Translations under genes and position numbers: made by a program
Notes under the pieces: generated by a model
Seen by the model: only the letters and a program-made list of their open reading frames with translations
The model's database searches: none
What the model was told of the DNA's origin: nothing
From: an uncultured Ruminococcus sp.
GTDB taxonomy: Bacteria; Bacillota; Clostridia; Oscillospirales; Ruminococcaceae
Assembly: GCA_947177715.1 (NCBI GenBank)
Contig: CAMWVM010000020.1
Span: forward strand, 1-12,627
DNA length: 12,627 nt
Reading direction: 5' to 3'
In this document: piece after piece, positions 1-5,991 of the stretch
Position numbering within the stretch: position 1 is the first letter of the stretch
Layout: each line of letters begins with the position of its first letter

Positions 1-20
1 GCCTACTGAGCCATAGCAGC
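1..20 (-). tRNA. 5' end of a tRNA gene, cut by the window start
   Basis: Read on the - strand, these 20 bases are GCTGCTATGGCTCAGTAGGC. This fits a tRNA 5' end: a 7-base acceptor strand (GCTGCTA), T8 and G9, the D-stem GCTC, then A14-G15 and the GG pair of the D-loop. A perfect promoter lies just upstream and would leave a leader of about 8 bases, which is normal for a tRNA. The anticodon lies outside the window, so the isotype cannot be read; the acceptor strand would suit a tRNA-Thr, but that is a guess. The call rests on one fifth of the molecule. Confidence 0.6.
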
Positions 21-34
21 ACACTACGCTAATT

Positions 35-63
35 ATTATACAGCATGCAGTTTGTTTTGTCAA
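35..63 (-). promoter_or_regulatory. Consensus sigma-A promoter for the tRNA
   Basis: On the - strand, TTGACA (58-63) is followed by exactly 17 bases and then TATAAT (35-40). All 12 hexamer positions match the housekeeping consensus. The predicted start point near 28 lies about 8 bases before the tRNA-like 5' end at 20. The promoter faces away from the polysaccharide operon. Confidence 0.8.
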
Positions 64-80
64 GTGGCATTTAAAAAAGT

Positions 81-107
81 TTGACTGGTATTAAAATTGC
101 TTATAAT
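81..107 (+). promoter_or_regulatory. Possible weak promoter
   Basis: TTGACT (81-86) and TATAAT (102-107) are both good hexamers, but they are only 15 bases apart, or 16 if TTTGAC at 80-85 is taken. The TATAAT falls inside the first copy of the 22-bp-spaced direct repeat. No clear gene follows, so it may be a relic or may belong to the remnant region. Confidence 0.25.
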
Positions 108-128
108 TCAAACTAAAATTGTTTATAA
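93..128 (+). repeat. Two-copy direct repeat, 22-bp period
   Basis: AAAATTGCTTATAA (93-106) recurs as AAAATTGTTTATAA (115-128), with 13 of 14 bases identical. The start-to-start distance of 22 bp is close to two helical turns, so both copies would lie on the same face of the DNA. This is a typical arrangement for a dimeric regulator that binds direct repeats. No regulator is identified, and AT-rich sequence makes chance similarity possible. Confidence 0.4.
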
Positions 129-217
129 GTGCAATATAAAAATGAAACATTATTTGCTGGCAACAAAGGTATGGCCGCTAATATAATTCTTGTTCAAGGT
201 CAAGAAAGTAAGAAGTA

Positions 218-295
218 TTAAAAAATCAGAGTTATTCCATTATTACAAAGTTCGAGAATACGTTTAGAAACAGCCTCTGAGATATTCATGTTCAT
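218..295 (-). pseudogene. Remnant of an XRE/Cro-CI family repressor gene (N-terminus only)
   Basis: Read on the - strand from ATG at 293-295, the frame gives 25 residues ending at TAA (218-220). It opens MNMNISEAVSKRILELC and continues NNGITL, then breaks off as IF-stop. This closely resembles the first helix and turn of small Firmicute HTH_3 (XRE) repressors, which normally continue for 60-100 residues with an NKL-type second helix; nothing downstream in the other - strand frames restores that. I infer a deletion or degeneration. No good ribosome binding site sits directly before this ATG. An AGGAGG (321-326) lies upstream, but it is only 2 bases from another ATG (316-318) that opens an 8-codon frame ending in an ATGA overlap with codon 1. 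The family is called from a 20-residue pattern, so confidence is moderate. Confidence 0.45.
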
Positions 296-299
296 GGCA

Positions 300-318
300 A
301 TGCTTCATAAGGAAGCAT
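300..318. repeat. Small hairpin, 7-bp arms
   Basis: ATGCTTC (300-306) and GAAGCAT (312-318) are perfect inverted repeats around a 5-base loop. On the - strand the hairpin falls between the AGGAGG at 321-326 and the ATG of the repressor remnant, so it could once have affected translation of that gene. There is no T-run, so it does not look like a terminator. Confidence 0.45.
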
Positions 319-396
319 ATCCTCCTCTTTAAATGTTATCTCAACTATATTGAGAATTTTGGTTTTAATTCCTCAAAAATTAAACAGTAATTAAAA

Positions 397-415
397 AAAC
401 TTAGTATCTAAGTTT
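397..415. promoter_or_regulatory. Operator-like 19-bp palindrome
   Basis: AAACTTAG (397-404), a 3-base spacer TAT, and CTAAGTTT (408-415) form a perfect 8+3+8 dyad. This size and symmetry suit a dimeric HTH repressor. It lies about 100 bp upstream of the repressor remnant's start and about 57 bp upstream of the first operon promoter, so it could serve either direction. On the - strand the right arm runs into TTTTTTT, so a weak terminator is an alternative, although the stem has only two G-C pairs and no - strand gene precedes it. Confidence 0.5.
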
Positions 416-471
416 CTACATTTATATATTAAAATAATAACACACATTTTAAAAATATTGTCGGTAAACCG

Positions 472-500
472 TTGACATTGGCGAACATCTATGATATAGT
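472..500 (+). promoter_or_regulatory. Operon promoter P1
   Basis: TTGACA (472-477), a 17-base spacer, and TATAGT (495-500) match the housekeeping consensus at 11 of 12 positions. The predicted start near 507 would give gmd an untranslated leader of about 197 bases. An imperfect dyad, TGTCGGT/ACCG-tt-GACA (459-477), overlaps the -35 box and could be a regulator site. Confidence 0.75.
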
Positions 501-505
501 AAATT

Positions 506-535
506 TAATGGAATTTAAGTTATAACTGTCCATTA
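506..535. repeat. Nested dyad at the P1 start point
   Basis: TAATGGA (506-512) pairs with TCCATTA (529-535), and between them lies the perfect 10-bp palindrome AGTTATAACT (518-527). The halves are offset by a 5-base bulge on the left and one base on the right. The structure begins almost exactly at the predicted P1 start. It could be a 5'-terminal RNA stem that affects mRNA stability, or a DNA operator. There is no T-run, so it is not a terminator. Confidence 0.5.
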
Positions 536-578
536 TTGCTTGATATTGTTATTACGAAAGACGTTTATTCTATTTATC

Positions 579-607
579 TTGACTTTTAGGGATAAATATC
601 GTATAAT
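579..607 (+). promoter_or_regulatory. Operon promoter P2
   Basis: TTGACT (579-584), a 17-base spacer, and a perfect TATAAT (602-607) match consensus at 11 of 12 positions. The start near 614 would give a leader of about 90 bases. The sequence TAAATATCGTATA just before and into the -10 is echoed in the third candidate promoter downstream. Confidence 0.75.
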
Positions 608-628
608 AATATTATATAGTGTAAATAG

Positions 629-656
629 TTGATTGATTGTAAATATTTCGTATAGT
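629..656 (+). promoter_or_regulatory. Possible third operon promoter P3
   Basis: TTGATT (629-634), a 16-base spacer, and TATAGT (651-656) form a weaker candidate. The spacer carries TAAATATTTCGTATA, nearly the same as in P2 (TAAATATCGTATA), so this may be a duplicated promoter or a shared binding site. The start near 663 would lie about 24 bases before the gmd ribosome binding site. Confidence 0.35.
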
Positions 657-703
657 TGGTTTTATAAGGATGTTATTTGTATAAAAAAGGAGATTGATTA
701 TAG

Positions 704-1744
704 TTGAAGAAAGCTTTGATTACAGGTGTTACGGGACAAGATGGTTCTTATCTTTCTGAATTGCTTTTGGAAAAAGGCTATGAGGTTCATGGAATGATTC
801 GTAGGTCATCTACTGAATATCGTGAAAGAATCGCACATATCGAAAATAATCCTAATTTTCATCTTCATTATGGTGATTTATCTGACTCAATGAGCTTGAT
901 GTCGATTATTGGGTCTGTTCGTCCTGATGAAATATATAATCTTGCTGCACAGAGCCATGTCCAAGTAAGCTTTGAGGTACCTGAATATACCGCTGATGTG
1001 GTTGCTACAGGTGTTCTTCGTGTGTTGGAAGCAGTAAGACTTTGCGGACTTGCCGATACTTGCCGTATTTATCAAGCATCAACTTCAGAGCTTTACGGAA
1101 AAGTTGAAGAAGTGCCGCAGAAAGAAACAACGCCGTTCCATCCTTACAGTCCATATGCTGTTGCTAAACAATATGGATTTTGGATTGTAAAGGAATATCG
1201 TGAAGCATATAATATGTATTGCTGTTCCGGTATTTTGTTTAATCATGAATCGGAACGCAGAGGAGAAACTTTTGTTACAAGAAAAATAAGCCTTGCAGCT
1301 GCAAGAATTGCACAGGGACTACAGGATAAGCTTTATTTAGGTAATCTTTCATCGCTTCGTGACTGGGGTTATGCAAAGGACTATGTTGAGTGCATGTGGC
1401 TTATTCTTCAACAGGACAAGCCAGAAGATTTTGTCATCGCAACAGGAGAACAGCATAGCGTTCGTGAATTCTGTCAGCTTGCTTTTCATTTTGCAGGAAT
1501 AGAACTTGAATTCAAAGGCGAAGGTATGAATGAAATTGGTGTTGATAAAGCTACCGGAAAAACCTTGATTGAAGTTTCACCTGATTTTTATCGTCCTACA
1601 GATGTTGTCAATCTTTGGGGAGATCCCACAAAGGCAAAGACTACTCTTGGATGGAATCCTACTAAAACAACCTTTGATCAGCTTGTTAAAATAATGGTGG
1701 AAAATGATATGAAGATAGCTGCTTCTGAAAAAGCAAAGGTTTAA
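704..1744 (+). CDS. gmd: GDP-mannose 4,6-dehydratase
   Basis: This cytoplasmic enzyme of the extended short-chain dehydrogenase family converts GDP-D-mannose to GDP-4-keto-6-deoxy-D-mannose, the first committed step to GDP-L-fucose. At 346 residues it is full length. The NADP-binding glycine motif is G8-x2-G11-x2-G14 ([10 protein letters not shown]). The catalytic residues are Thr127 and Glu129 in ASTSELYG, with Tyr151 and Lys155 in YAVAK. The FNHESERRG stretch (179-187) is a hallmark of GMD. The start is TTG at 704, supported by AAGGAG (687-692) 11 bases upstream and by the family-typical MKKALITG N-terminus; no ATG or GTG gives a better start in this frame. It is the first gene of the operon, and fcl follows after 19 bases. 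The 11-base spacing plus the TTG start may lower its translation. Confidence 0.95.
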   Translation: MKKALITGVTGQDGSYLSELLLEKGYEVHGMIRRSSTEYRERIAHIENNPNFHLHYGDLSDSMSLMSIIGSVRPDEIYNLAAQSHVQVSFEVPEYTADVVATGVLRVLEAVRLCGLADTCRIYQASTSELYGKVEEVPQKETTPFHPYSPYAVAKQYGFWIVKEYREAYNMYCCSGILFNHESERRGETFVTRKISLAAARIAQGLQDKLYLGNLSSLRDWGYAKDYVECMWLILQQDKPEDFVIATGEQHSVREFCQLAFHFAGIELEFKGEGMNEIGVDKATGKTLIEVSPDFYRPTDVVNLWGDPTKAKTTLGWNPTKTTFDQLVKIMVENDMKIAASEKAKV

Positions 1745-1763
1745 GTGAATAGAGGTTGTTGTA

Positions 1764-2705
1764 ATGGAGAAAAATGCTAAAATATATGTTGCAGGACACC
1801 GAGGAATGGTTGGTTCTGCTATAGTTCGTGCTTTGGAAAAACAAGGGTATACAAATATAGTTACACGCACTCATAAGGAGCTGGATTTGACAAGACAGGA
1901 TCAGGTTGAAAGTTTTTTTGCAGAAGAAAGACCTGAGTATGTCTTTCTTGCGGCTGCTAAAGTTGGCGGAATTGTGGCAAACAGTGAGGCGCTCGCTGAT
2001 TTTATGTATGATAACATGATCCTTGAAATGAATGCCATTCATTCAGCATGGAAAAATGGTTGTAAAAAGCTGATGTTCTTGGGGTCAAGCTGTATTTACC
2101 CGAGAATGGCGCCCCAGCCTATGCCTGAAAGCTGTCTTCTTACAAGTGAGCTTGAAAAGACAAATGAAGCTTATGCGCTGGCTAAGATTAGCGGACTTAA
2201 ATACTGTGAGTTTCTGAATAGGCAGTATGGAACAGATTATATTTCAGTAATGCCGACAAATTTATATGGACCTAACGATAACTATCATCCTACTCACAGT
2301 CATGTATTGCCTGCTCTTATAAGACGTTTTCATGAAGCTAAGGTATCGGGTGCTGAGAGCGTTACTTGTTGGGGAGATGGAACACCGCTTCGTGAATTTT
2401 TGTATGTAGACGATCTTGCTGACGCGTGTGTTTATTTGATGAATACATACAGTGGAAATGAAACTGTAAATTTAGGAACAGGAAAAGAGCTTACAATTAA
2501 AGAACTGACAGAGCTTGTTGCAAAAGTTGTAGGATATGAAGGAGAAATCCTTTGGGATAAAAGCAAACCTAACGGAACTCCAAGAAAACTTTTAGATGTA
2601 AGCAAGCTTGAATCACTGGGATGGAAGTATAAAACTGAACTACCTGAGGGTATAAGGCTTGCATATGGGGACTTTTTGAATAATCCTATGAGAGCTGAAA
2701 GGTGA
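1764..2705 (+). CDS. fcl: GDP-L-fucose synthase (epimerase/reductase)
   Basis: The enzyme performs the 3,5-epimerisation and NADPH-dependent 4-reduction of the GMD product, yielding GDP-L-fucose, the donor for fucosyltransferases. Its 313 residues match the usual length (about 310-320). Visible motifs are the Rossmann glycines G11-x2-G14-x2-G17 (GHRGMVG), Ser108 and Cys110 in LGSSCIYP, Tyr137 and Lys141 in YALAK, and His180 in the SHVLPAL segment. These correspond to the catalytic Ser, Cys, Tyr, Lys and His known from the E. coli enzyme. AGAGG (1751-1755) sits 8 bases before the ATG. The gmd-fcl pair is tightly spaced and manC starts 4 bases after its stop, so the three are almost certainly co-transcribed. 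There is no sign of damage. Confidence 0.95.
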   Translation: MEKNAKIYVAGHRGMVGSAIVRALEKQGYTNIVTRTHKELDLTRQDQVESFFAEERPEYVFLAAAKVGGIVANSEALADFMYDNMILEMNAIHSAWKNGCKKLMFLGSSCIYPRMAPQPMPESCLLTSELEKTNEAYALAKISGLKYCEFLNRQYGTDYISVMPTNLYGPNDNYHPTHSHVLPALIRRFHEAKVSGAESVTCWGDGTPLREFLYVDDLADACVYLMNTYSGNETVNLGTGKELTIKELTELVAKVVGYEGEILWDKSKPNGTPRKLLDVSKLESLGWKYKTELPEGIRLAYGDFLNNPMRAER

Positions 2706-2709
2706 TTTA

Positions 2710-4020
2710 ATGAATATAATTTTACTGTCGGGAGGAAGCGGAAAGCGTTTGTGGCCATTATCAAACGATATTCGTTCCAAGCAGTTTATTAAAATGTTCA
2801 AAAATGAAAACGGTGAATATGAATCAATGGTGCAAAGGGTATTTCGTCAGATAAAAGAGGTTGATCCTGACGCAAATATCACTATTGCTACAAGTAAAAA
2901 GCAAGTAAGTTCAATTAACAATCAACTGGGCGACAACGTTTCAGTTTGCGTTGAACCTACAAGACGTGATACCTTTCCCGCAATCGTTTTAGCTTCGGTA
3001 TTTTTAAACAGTGAAAGAAATGTAGGTGAGGATGAGGGCGTTATTGTATGTCCTGTTGATCCTTATGTAAGTGCAGATTATTTTGAGTCTTTTCTTGAGC
3101 TTTATGATATGGCAGTGAATGGCGAACATAATCTTACGCTTATGGGAATTGAGCCTACATATCCGTCTGAGAAGTATGGATATATCTTACCTGAAACAAA
3201 AGATAAAAAATCTGACGTTTCATGTTTTATAGAAAAGCCCAGCGCAGAAGAAGCTAAAAAATATATTGAGCGTGGTGCTCTTTGGAATGGTGGAATATTT
3301 GCTTTTAAACTGGGATATATGCTTGATATCGCAAGAAGCCATTTAAATTTTAATAGCTATAAAGATGTTTTTGATAGATATGAAAGCCTTGGAAAGAATT
3401 CCTTTGACTATGAGGTAGTTGAAAAGGAAAAATCAATTAAGGTTATGCGTTTTTCGGGACATTGGAAAGACATTGGTTCTTGGAATACTTTTGCTGAGGA
3501 AATGCATGACAGTGTAATCGGAAAAGCAGTTCTTAATGAAAATTGTGAAAACACAAATGTGGTCAATGAGCTGGATATTCCTGTGCTTTGCATGGGGTGC
3601 AAGAATATGATAATTGCTGCAAGCAGTGATGGTATACTTGTTTCTGACAAAGAGCAGTCCAGTTATATGAAACCATATGTAAACCAGTTTAATCAGCAGG
3701 TAATGTATGCTGAAAAATCGTGGGGCAGTTTTACAGTGCTTGACATTCAGGAAACGAGTATGACCATACGTATTTCATTAATGCCTGGGCATGGACTTTA
3801 TTATCATAGTCATCAGTATCGTGACGAAATATGGAATGTAGTTGAAGGAATAGGTAGAGTTATTGTTGACGGTGAGGAAAAACAGGTTAAATCCGGAGAT
3901 ATTATTACACTTAAAGCTGGTTGTAAACATACGGTTAGAGCAGAAACTGAACTTAAGATAATTGAGGTTCAAATCGGTTCAGACATTAATGTTAAGGATA
4001 AGATAAAGTATAATAAATAA
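2710..4020 (+). CDS. manC: Mannose-1-phosphate guanylyltransferase with C-terminal cupin (ManC-like)
   Basis: The predicted role is to make GDP-mannose from mannose-1-phosphate and GTP, the substrate of the two genes before it. The nucleotidyltransferase domain (about 1-265) shows GGSGKRLWP (8-16), Lys24 in SKQF, FIEKP (173-177), WNGGIF (192-197) and DIGSW (254-258). The C-terminal cupin (about 335-425) carries His365, His367, Glu373 and His407 as likely metal ligands, as in type II phosphomannose isomerases, so the protein may also isomerise fructose-6-phosphate. It is somewhat short (436 against about 460-480 residues). Several signatures deviate from the classical form: SKQF for PKQF, PVDPYV for the usual PADHxI-type loop, EKYGYI for TGYGYI, and YYHSHQYRDEIW for the usual QMHxHRxExW. 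Isomerase activity is therefore uncertain, and another NDP-sugar is possible though unlikely next to gmd-fcl. AAAGGTGA overlapping the fcl stop acts as the ribosome binding site. Confidence 0.85.
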   Translation: MNIILLSGGSGKRLWPLSNDIRSKQFIKMFKNENGEYESMVQRVFRQIKEVDPDANITIATSKKQVSSINNQLGDNVSVCVEPTRRDTFPAIVLASVFLNSERNVGEDEGVIVCPVDPYVSADYFESFLELYDMAVNGEHNLTLMGIEPTYPSEKYGYILPETKDKKSDVSCFIEKPSAEEAKKYIERGALWNGGIFAFKLGYMLDIARSHLNFNSYKDVFDRYESLGKNSFDYEVVEKEKSIKVMRFSGHWKDIGSWNTFAEEMHDSVIGKAVLNENCENTNVVNELDIPVLCMGCKNMIIAASSDGILVSDKEQSSYMKPYVNQFNQQVMYAEKSWGSFTVLDIQETSMTIRISLMPGHGLYYHSHQYRDEIWNVVEGIGRVIVDGEEKQVKSGDIITLKAGCKHTVRAETELKIIEVQIGSDINVKDKIKYNK

Positions 4021-4169
4021 TATTTTAGAAATGTAGAATAGTGATGCAATTATTTTAATTATTACTATGTGTTTTATTTTAATAGTGGCTTTTTGATAAT
4101 TAATTATATAACGAATGATATAAATGTTTTTATCCTAATGTTTATTGTTGTTTTATAGGAGGTTGTGTA

Positions 4170-4187
4170 GTGAGGTATTTGTTATGA
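4170..4187 (+). promoter_or_regulatory. Five-codon mini-ORF coupled to the nucleotidyltransferase start
   Basis: A perfect AGGAGG (4157-4162) stands 7 bases before GTG at 4170, which opens the frame M-R-Y-L-L and then TGA. That TGA overlaps the ATG of the next gene as ATGA (4184-4187), the classic arrangement for translational coupling. The AGGAGG is 21 bases from the ATG itself, too far to serve it directly. A weaker GAGG (4172-4175), 8 bases before the ATG, lies inside the mini-ORF. Translation of the mini-ORF is inferred, not shown. Confidence 0.4.
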
Positions 4188-5389
4188 ATCCACAAATGAA
4201 AAATTTGTTTACTTCTGTGAAAAATGCAATACACGGAACTAATGAACCTCTTGAAAATCCTGATTTTGATATTATATTTGAACTTGCTGTAAAGCAATCA
4301 TTGCTTCCGATTGTGTATGAGGGCTGTTTTGAAGATGTTGAATTTAAGAAATACAACGATAGAATAAAGGTTATGGACTCTGCATATTCAGTTTTATCTT
4401 TTCAGTCCAAAAGGACGGAAGCTTTTGATGATATATATTCAAAATTCCTTGAAAATGGGATTAAACCTCTGATTTTGAAGGGATTGTTGTGCAGGAGCCT
4501 ATATGGTGAACTATCTGATCATCGTGCGTCCAGTGATGAAGATATTTTGATACAACCGAAAGACTATGAAATTGCTGAAAAGACTTTAATCGACAACGGT
4601 TTTATCATTGAAGATGGATATGTTGCACGAAAAAATCTTTCCAAAGTTCAAGAAGTAACCTTTTTTAATCAGGAGAAAAAGCTTTCAATAGAGCTTCATT
4701 TTAATTTTACTGGTGGAAATATTAAATTACTTCAAAAAATAAATAATTATTTTGACAATGTTTTTGATGATGTGGTAACTTTCGAATATGATGGTAAGAT
4801 TTATTACACTTTGGAGTATACAAAAAACTACATCTATTTATTCTTTCATTTGTGTAAACATTTTATTACGTCAGGCGTTGGGTTACGTCAAATAATAGAT
4901 TTAATGATGTTTGAAAAGATATACAGCAGATATATTGATTGGAATAAGGTTGAAAATGTATTGAAAGATATATCACTGTGGGGTTTGTATGGTGATGTGA
5001 TTGCGATAGGAAACAAGTATCTGGGATTCGAATTTAGCCGTGGAGAGTCGATTGATCCGGAAATGCTGATTGATGATATTGAACAGTCGGGTATTTTCGG
5101 TAATTTGAACACATCACAATTTATGAGTTCAGCGTTTATAACTGCCGCTTTTGATCATAATAAAAAATCCAGTCGTTTTAGGATGTTGTTTCCACCGTTG
5201 GAAGTTATGAGGCATCATGACTCTGTATTATGCGACAAACAGTGGCTTCTGCCTTTTGTATGGGGCAAGAGAATAATAAAATATATACCAATTTTTTTTA
5301 GCACTCGCAAAAGAAGCGTAATAATTGAGGCGGACAAAATAGCTCAAAAAAGGATACAGCTATTAAAAAAATATAACATAAACATGTGA
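4184..5389 (+). CDS. PF14907-type nucleotidyltransferase family protein, role unknown
   Basis: The protein resembles the uncharacterised nucleotidyltransferase family of PF14907 (NTP_transf_5), MNT-fold enzymes often seen in polysaccharide and peptide-modification loci. Numbered from the ATG at 4184 (401 residues), the signature is LKG (98-100), then Arg114 and SSDEDIL with Asp118-x-Asp120 as probable metal ligands, and Glu170 in IELHF as a possible third acid. A second conserved-looking patch is GLRQIIDL (232-239). The family's acceptor is unknown; nucleotidyl transfer to a sugar or protein is a guess. An upstream TTG at 4145 is in frame but precedes the AGGAGG, so it is rejected. The gene follows a 163-bp gap after manC with no convincing promoter or terminator, and LPS-like assembly genes follow. 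No signal peptide or membrane segment is seen, so it is probably cytoplasmic. Confidence 0.75.
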   Translation: MNPQMKNLFTSVKNAIHGTNEPLENPDFDIIFELAVKQSLLPIVYEGCFEDVEFKKYNDRIKVMDSAYSVLSFQSKRTEAFDDIYSKFLENGIKPLILKGLLCRSLYGELSDHRASSDEDILIQPKDYEIAEKTLIDNGFIIEDGYVARKNLSKVQEVTFFNQEKKLSIELHFNFTGGNIKLLQKINNYFDNVFDDVVTFEYDGKIYYTLEYTKNYIYLFFHLCKHFITSGVGLRQIIDLMMFEKIYSRYIDWNKVENVLKDISLWGLYGDVIAIGNKYLGFEFSRGESIDPEMLIDDIEQSGIFGNLNTSQFMSSAFITAAFDHNKKSSRFRMLFPPLEVMRHHDSVLCDKQWLLPFVWGKRIIKYIPIFFSTRKRSVIIEADKIAQKRIQLLKKYNINM

Positions 5390-5419
5390 AAAATAGATTG
5401 TTACAATAGGGGTATGTAA

Positions 5420-5977
5420 ATGAACTGTAATTGGTTTAAGCTCTTTTTAAGAGTTAATAAAGTTGAATATGGAAAAAACCTTTTGTTAAAAGGAGTTCCG
5501 ATTATTTTTAACAAAAGTGGAGCCAAATTAAAAATAGGTGACAATGTAACGGTAAAAAGTAGCTTTTTAAGTAATTTAATTGGTCTTTATAGTCGTACGA
5601 TTATTGTTACAAGAACCCCTGAAGCTGAAATTCAGATTGGTGATAATGTGGGAATATCAGGAGCAACAATATATGCAAGAAAAAAAATAAATATTGGCGA
5701 TAATACTCTGATTGGCGGTAATGTGAAAATTTTGGACAATGATTTTCATCCCATTGAAATAGAAGCAAGAAATTTAGATGACAAAGATAAAATAGGAACC
5801 AAGCCTGTTATAATAGGCAGCAACTGTTTTATTGGTTGCAACAGTATTATTTTAAAAGGTACAGTACTTGGAGATGGCTGTGTAGTCGGTGCCGGAGCAG
5901 TGGTAAGCGGGAAATTTGAGGAGAACAGCGTTATTGCCGGAAATCCAGCCAGAGCAATTAAAAAGATTGAACAGTAA
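5420..5977 (+). CDS. Left-handed beta-helix (hexapeptide) O-acyltransferase
   Basis: This is a probable acetyl-CoA-dependent O-acetyltransferase of the WbbJ/maltose-acetyltransferase type, acting in the cytoplasm on a sugar of the repeat unit or its precursor. Hexapeptide repeats ([LIV]-G-x4) run through most of the 185 residues, for example KIGDNV (38-43), QIGDNV (72-77), NIGDNT (91-96), VIIGSNCFIG (130-139) and VVGAGAVV (155-162). His110 in DNDFHP is the expected catalytic base, and the closing AGNPARAIKK (173-182) is typical of the family. AGGGG (5408-5412) is 7 bases before the ATG. The gene lies 30 bp after the nucleotidyltransferase and 14 bp before the first glycosyltransferase. The acceptor sugar cannot be read from sequence; a serine acetyltransferase role is unlikely in this setting. 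Confidence 0.88.
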   Translation: MNCNWFKLFLRVNKVEYGKNLLLKGVPIIFNKSGAKLKIGDNVTVKSSFLSNLIGLYSRTIIVTRTPEAEIQIGDNVGISGATIYARKKINIGDNTLIGGNVKILDNDFHPIEIEARNLDDKDKIGTKPVIIGSNCFIGCNSIILKGTVLGDGCVVGAGAVVSGKFEENSVIAGNPARAIKKIEQ

Positions 5978-5991
5978 GGACGGGATATTAG

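Larger units (their letters stand above)
64..703. other. Long stretch without an intact gene, before the operon
   Basis: No complete protein gene can be supported between the tRNA promoter and gmd. The stretch holds a direct repeat (93-128), a repressor-gene remnant (218-295, - strand), a small hairpin (300-318), an operator-like palindrome (397-415), tandem + strand promoters (472-500, 579-607, possibly 629-656) and a dyad at the first predicted start point (506-535). A further weak dyad, TCTCAA/TTGAGA with a 5-base loop, sits at 339-355. Positions 129-217 and 416-458 show nothing recognisable beyond AT-rich DNA. Confidence 0.7.

Noticed and set aside
142-186. A 14-codon + strand frame starting at ATG 142
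   Set aside because: No ribosome binding site and no resemblance to known peptides; chance in AT-rich DNA.
171-221. Short + strand frame beginning MAANIILVQGQESKKY, 16 codons, with AAAGG shortly before it
   Set aside because: Too short, no recognisable family, and it converges on the repressor remnant. Kept only as a possible relic.
339-355. TCTCAA/TTGAGA hairpin followed by a T-rich stretch, as a + strand terminator
   Set aside because: Only a 6-bp AT-rich stem with a broken T-run, and no + strand gene ends before it.
4021-4144. Internal promoter between manC and the nucleotidyltransferase (TTGATA at 4093-4098)
   Set aside because: No -10 box with better than half matches at 16-18 bases; TATAAA at 4119-4124 is 20 bases away. 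The AT-only palindrome ATAATTAATTAT (4096-4107) is expected by chance.
4145-4183. Extension of the nucleotidyltransferase to an in-frame TTG at 4145
   Set aside because: It would place the start upstream of the AGGAGG (4157-4162) and add 13 residues with no family support. ATG 4184 is preceded by GAGG at 8 bases.
5414-5419. ATG-TAA start-stop just before the acyltransferase gene
   Set aside because: It is 1 base from the AGGGG, too close for initiation; it probably arises by chance in front of the real ATG at 5420.
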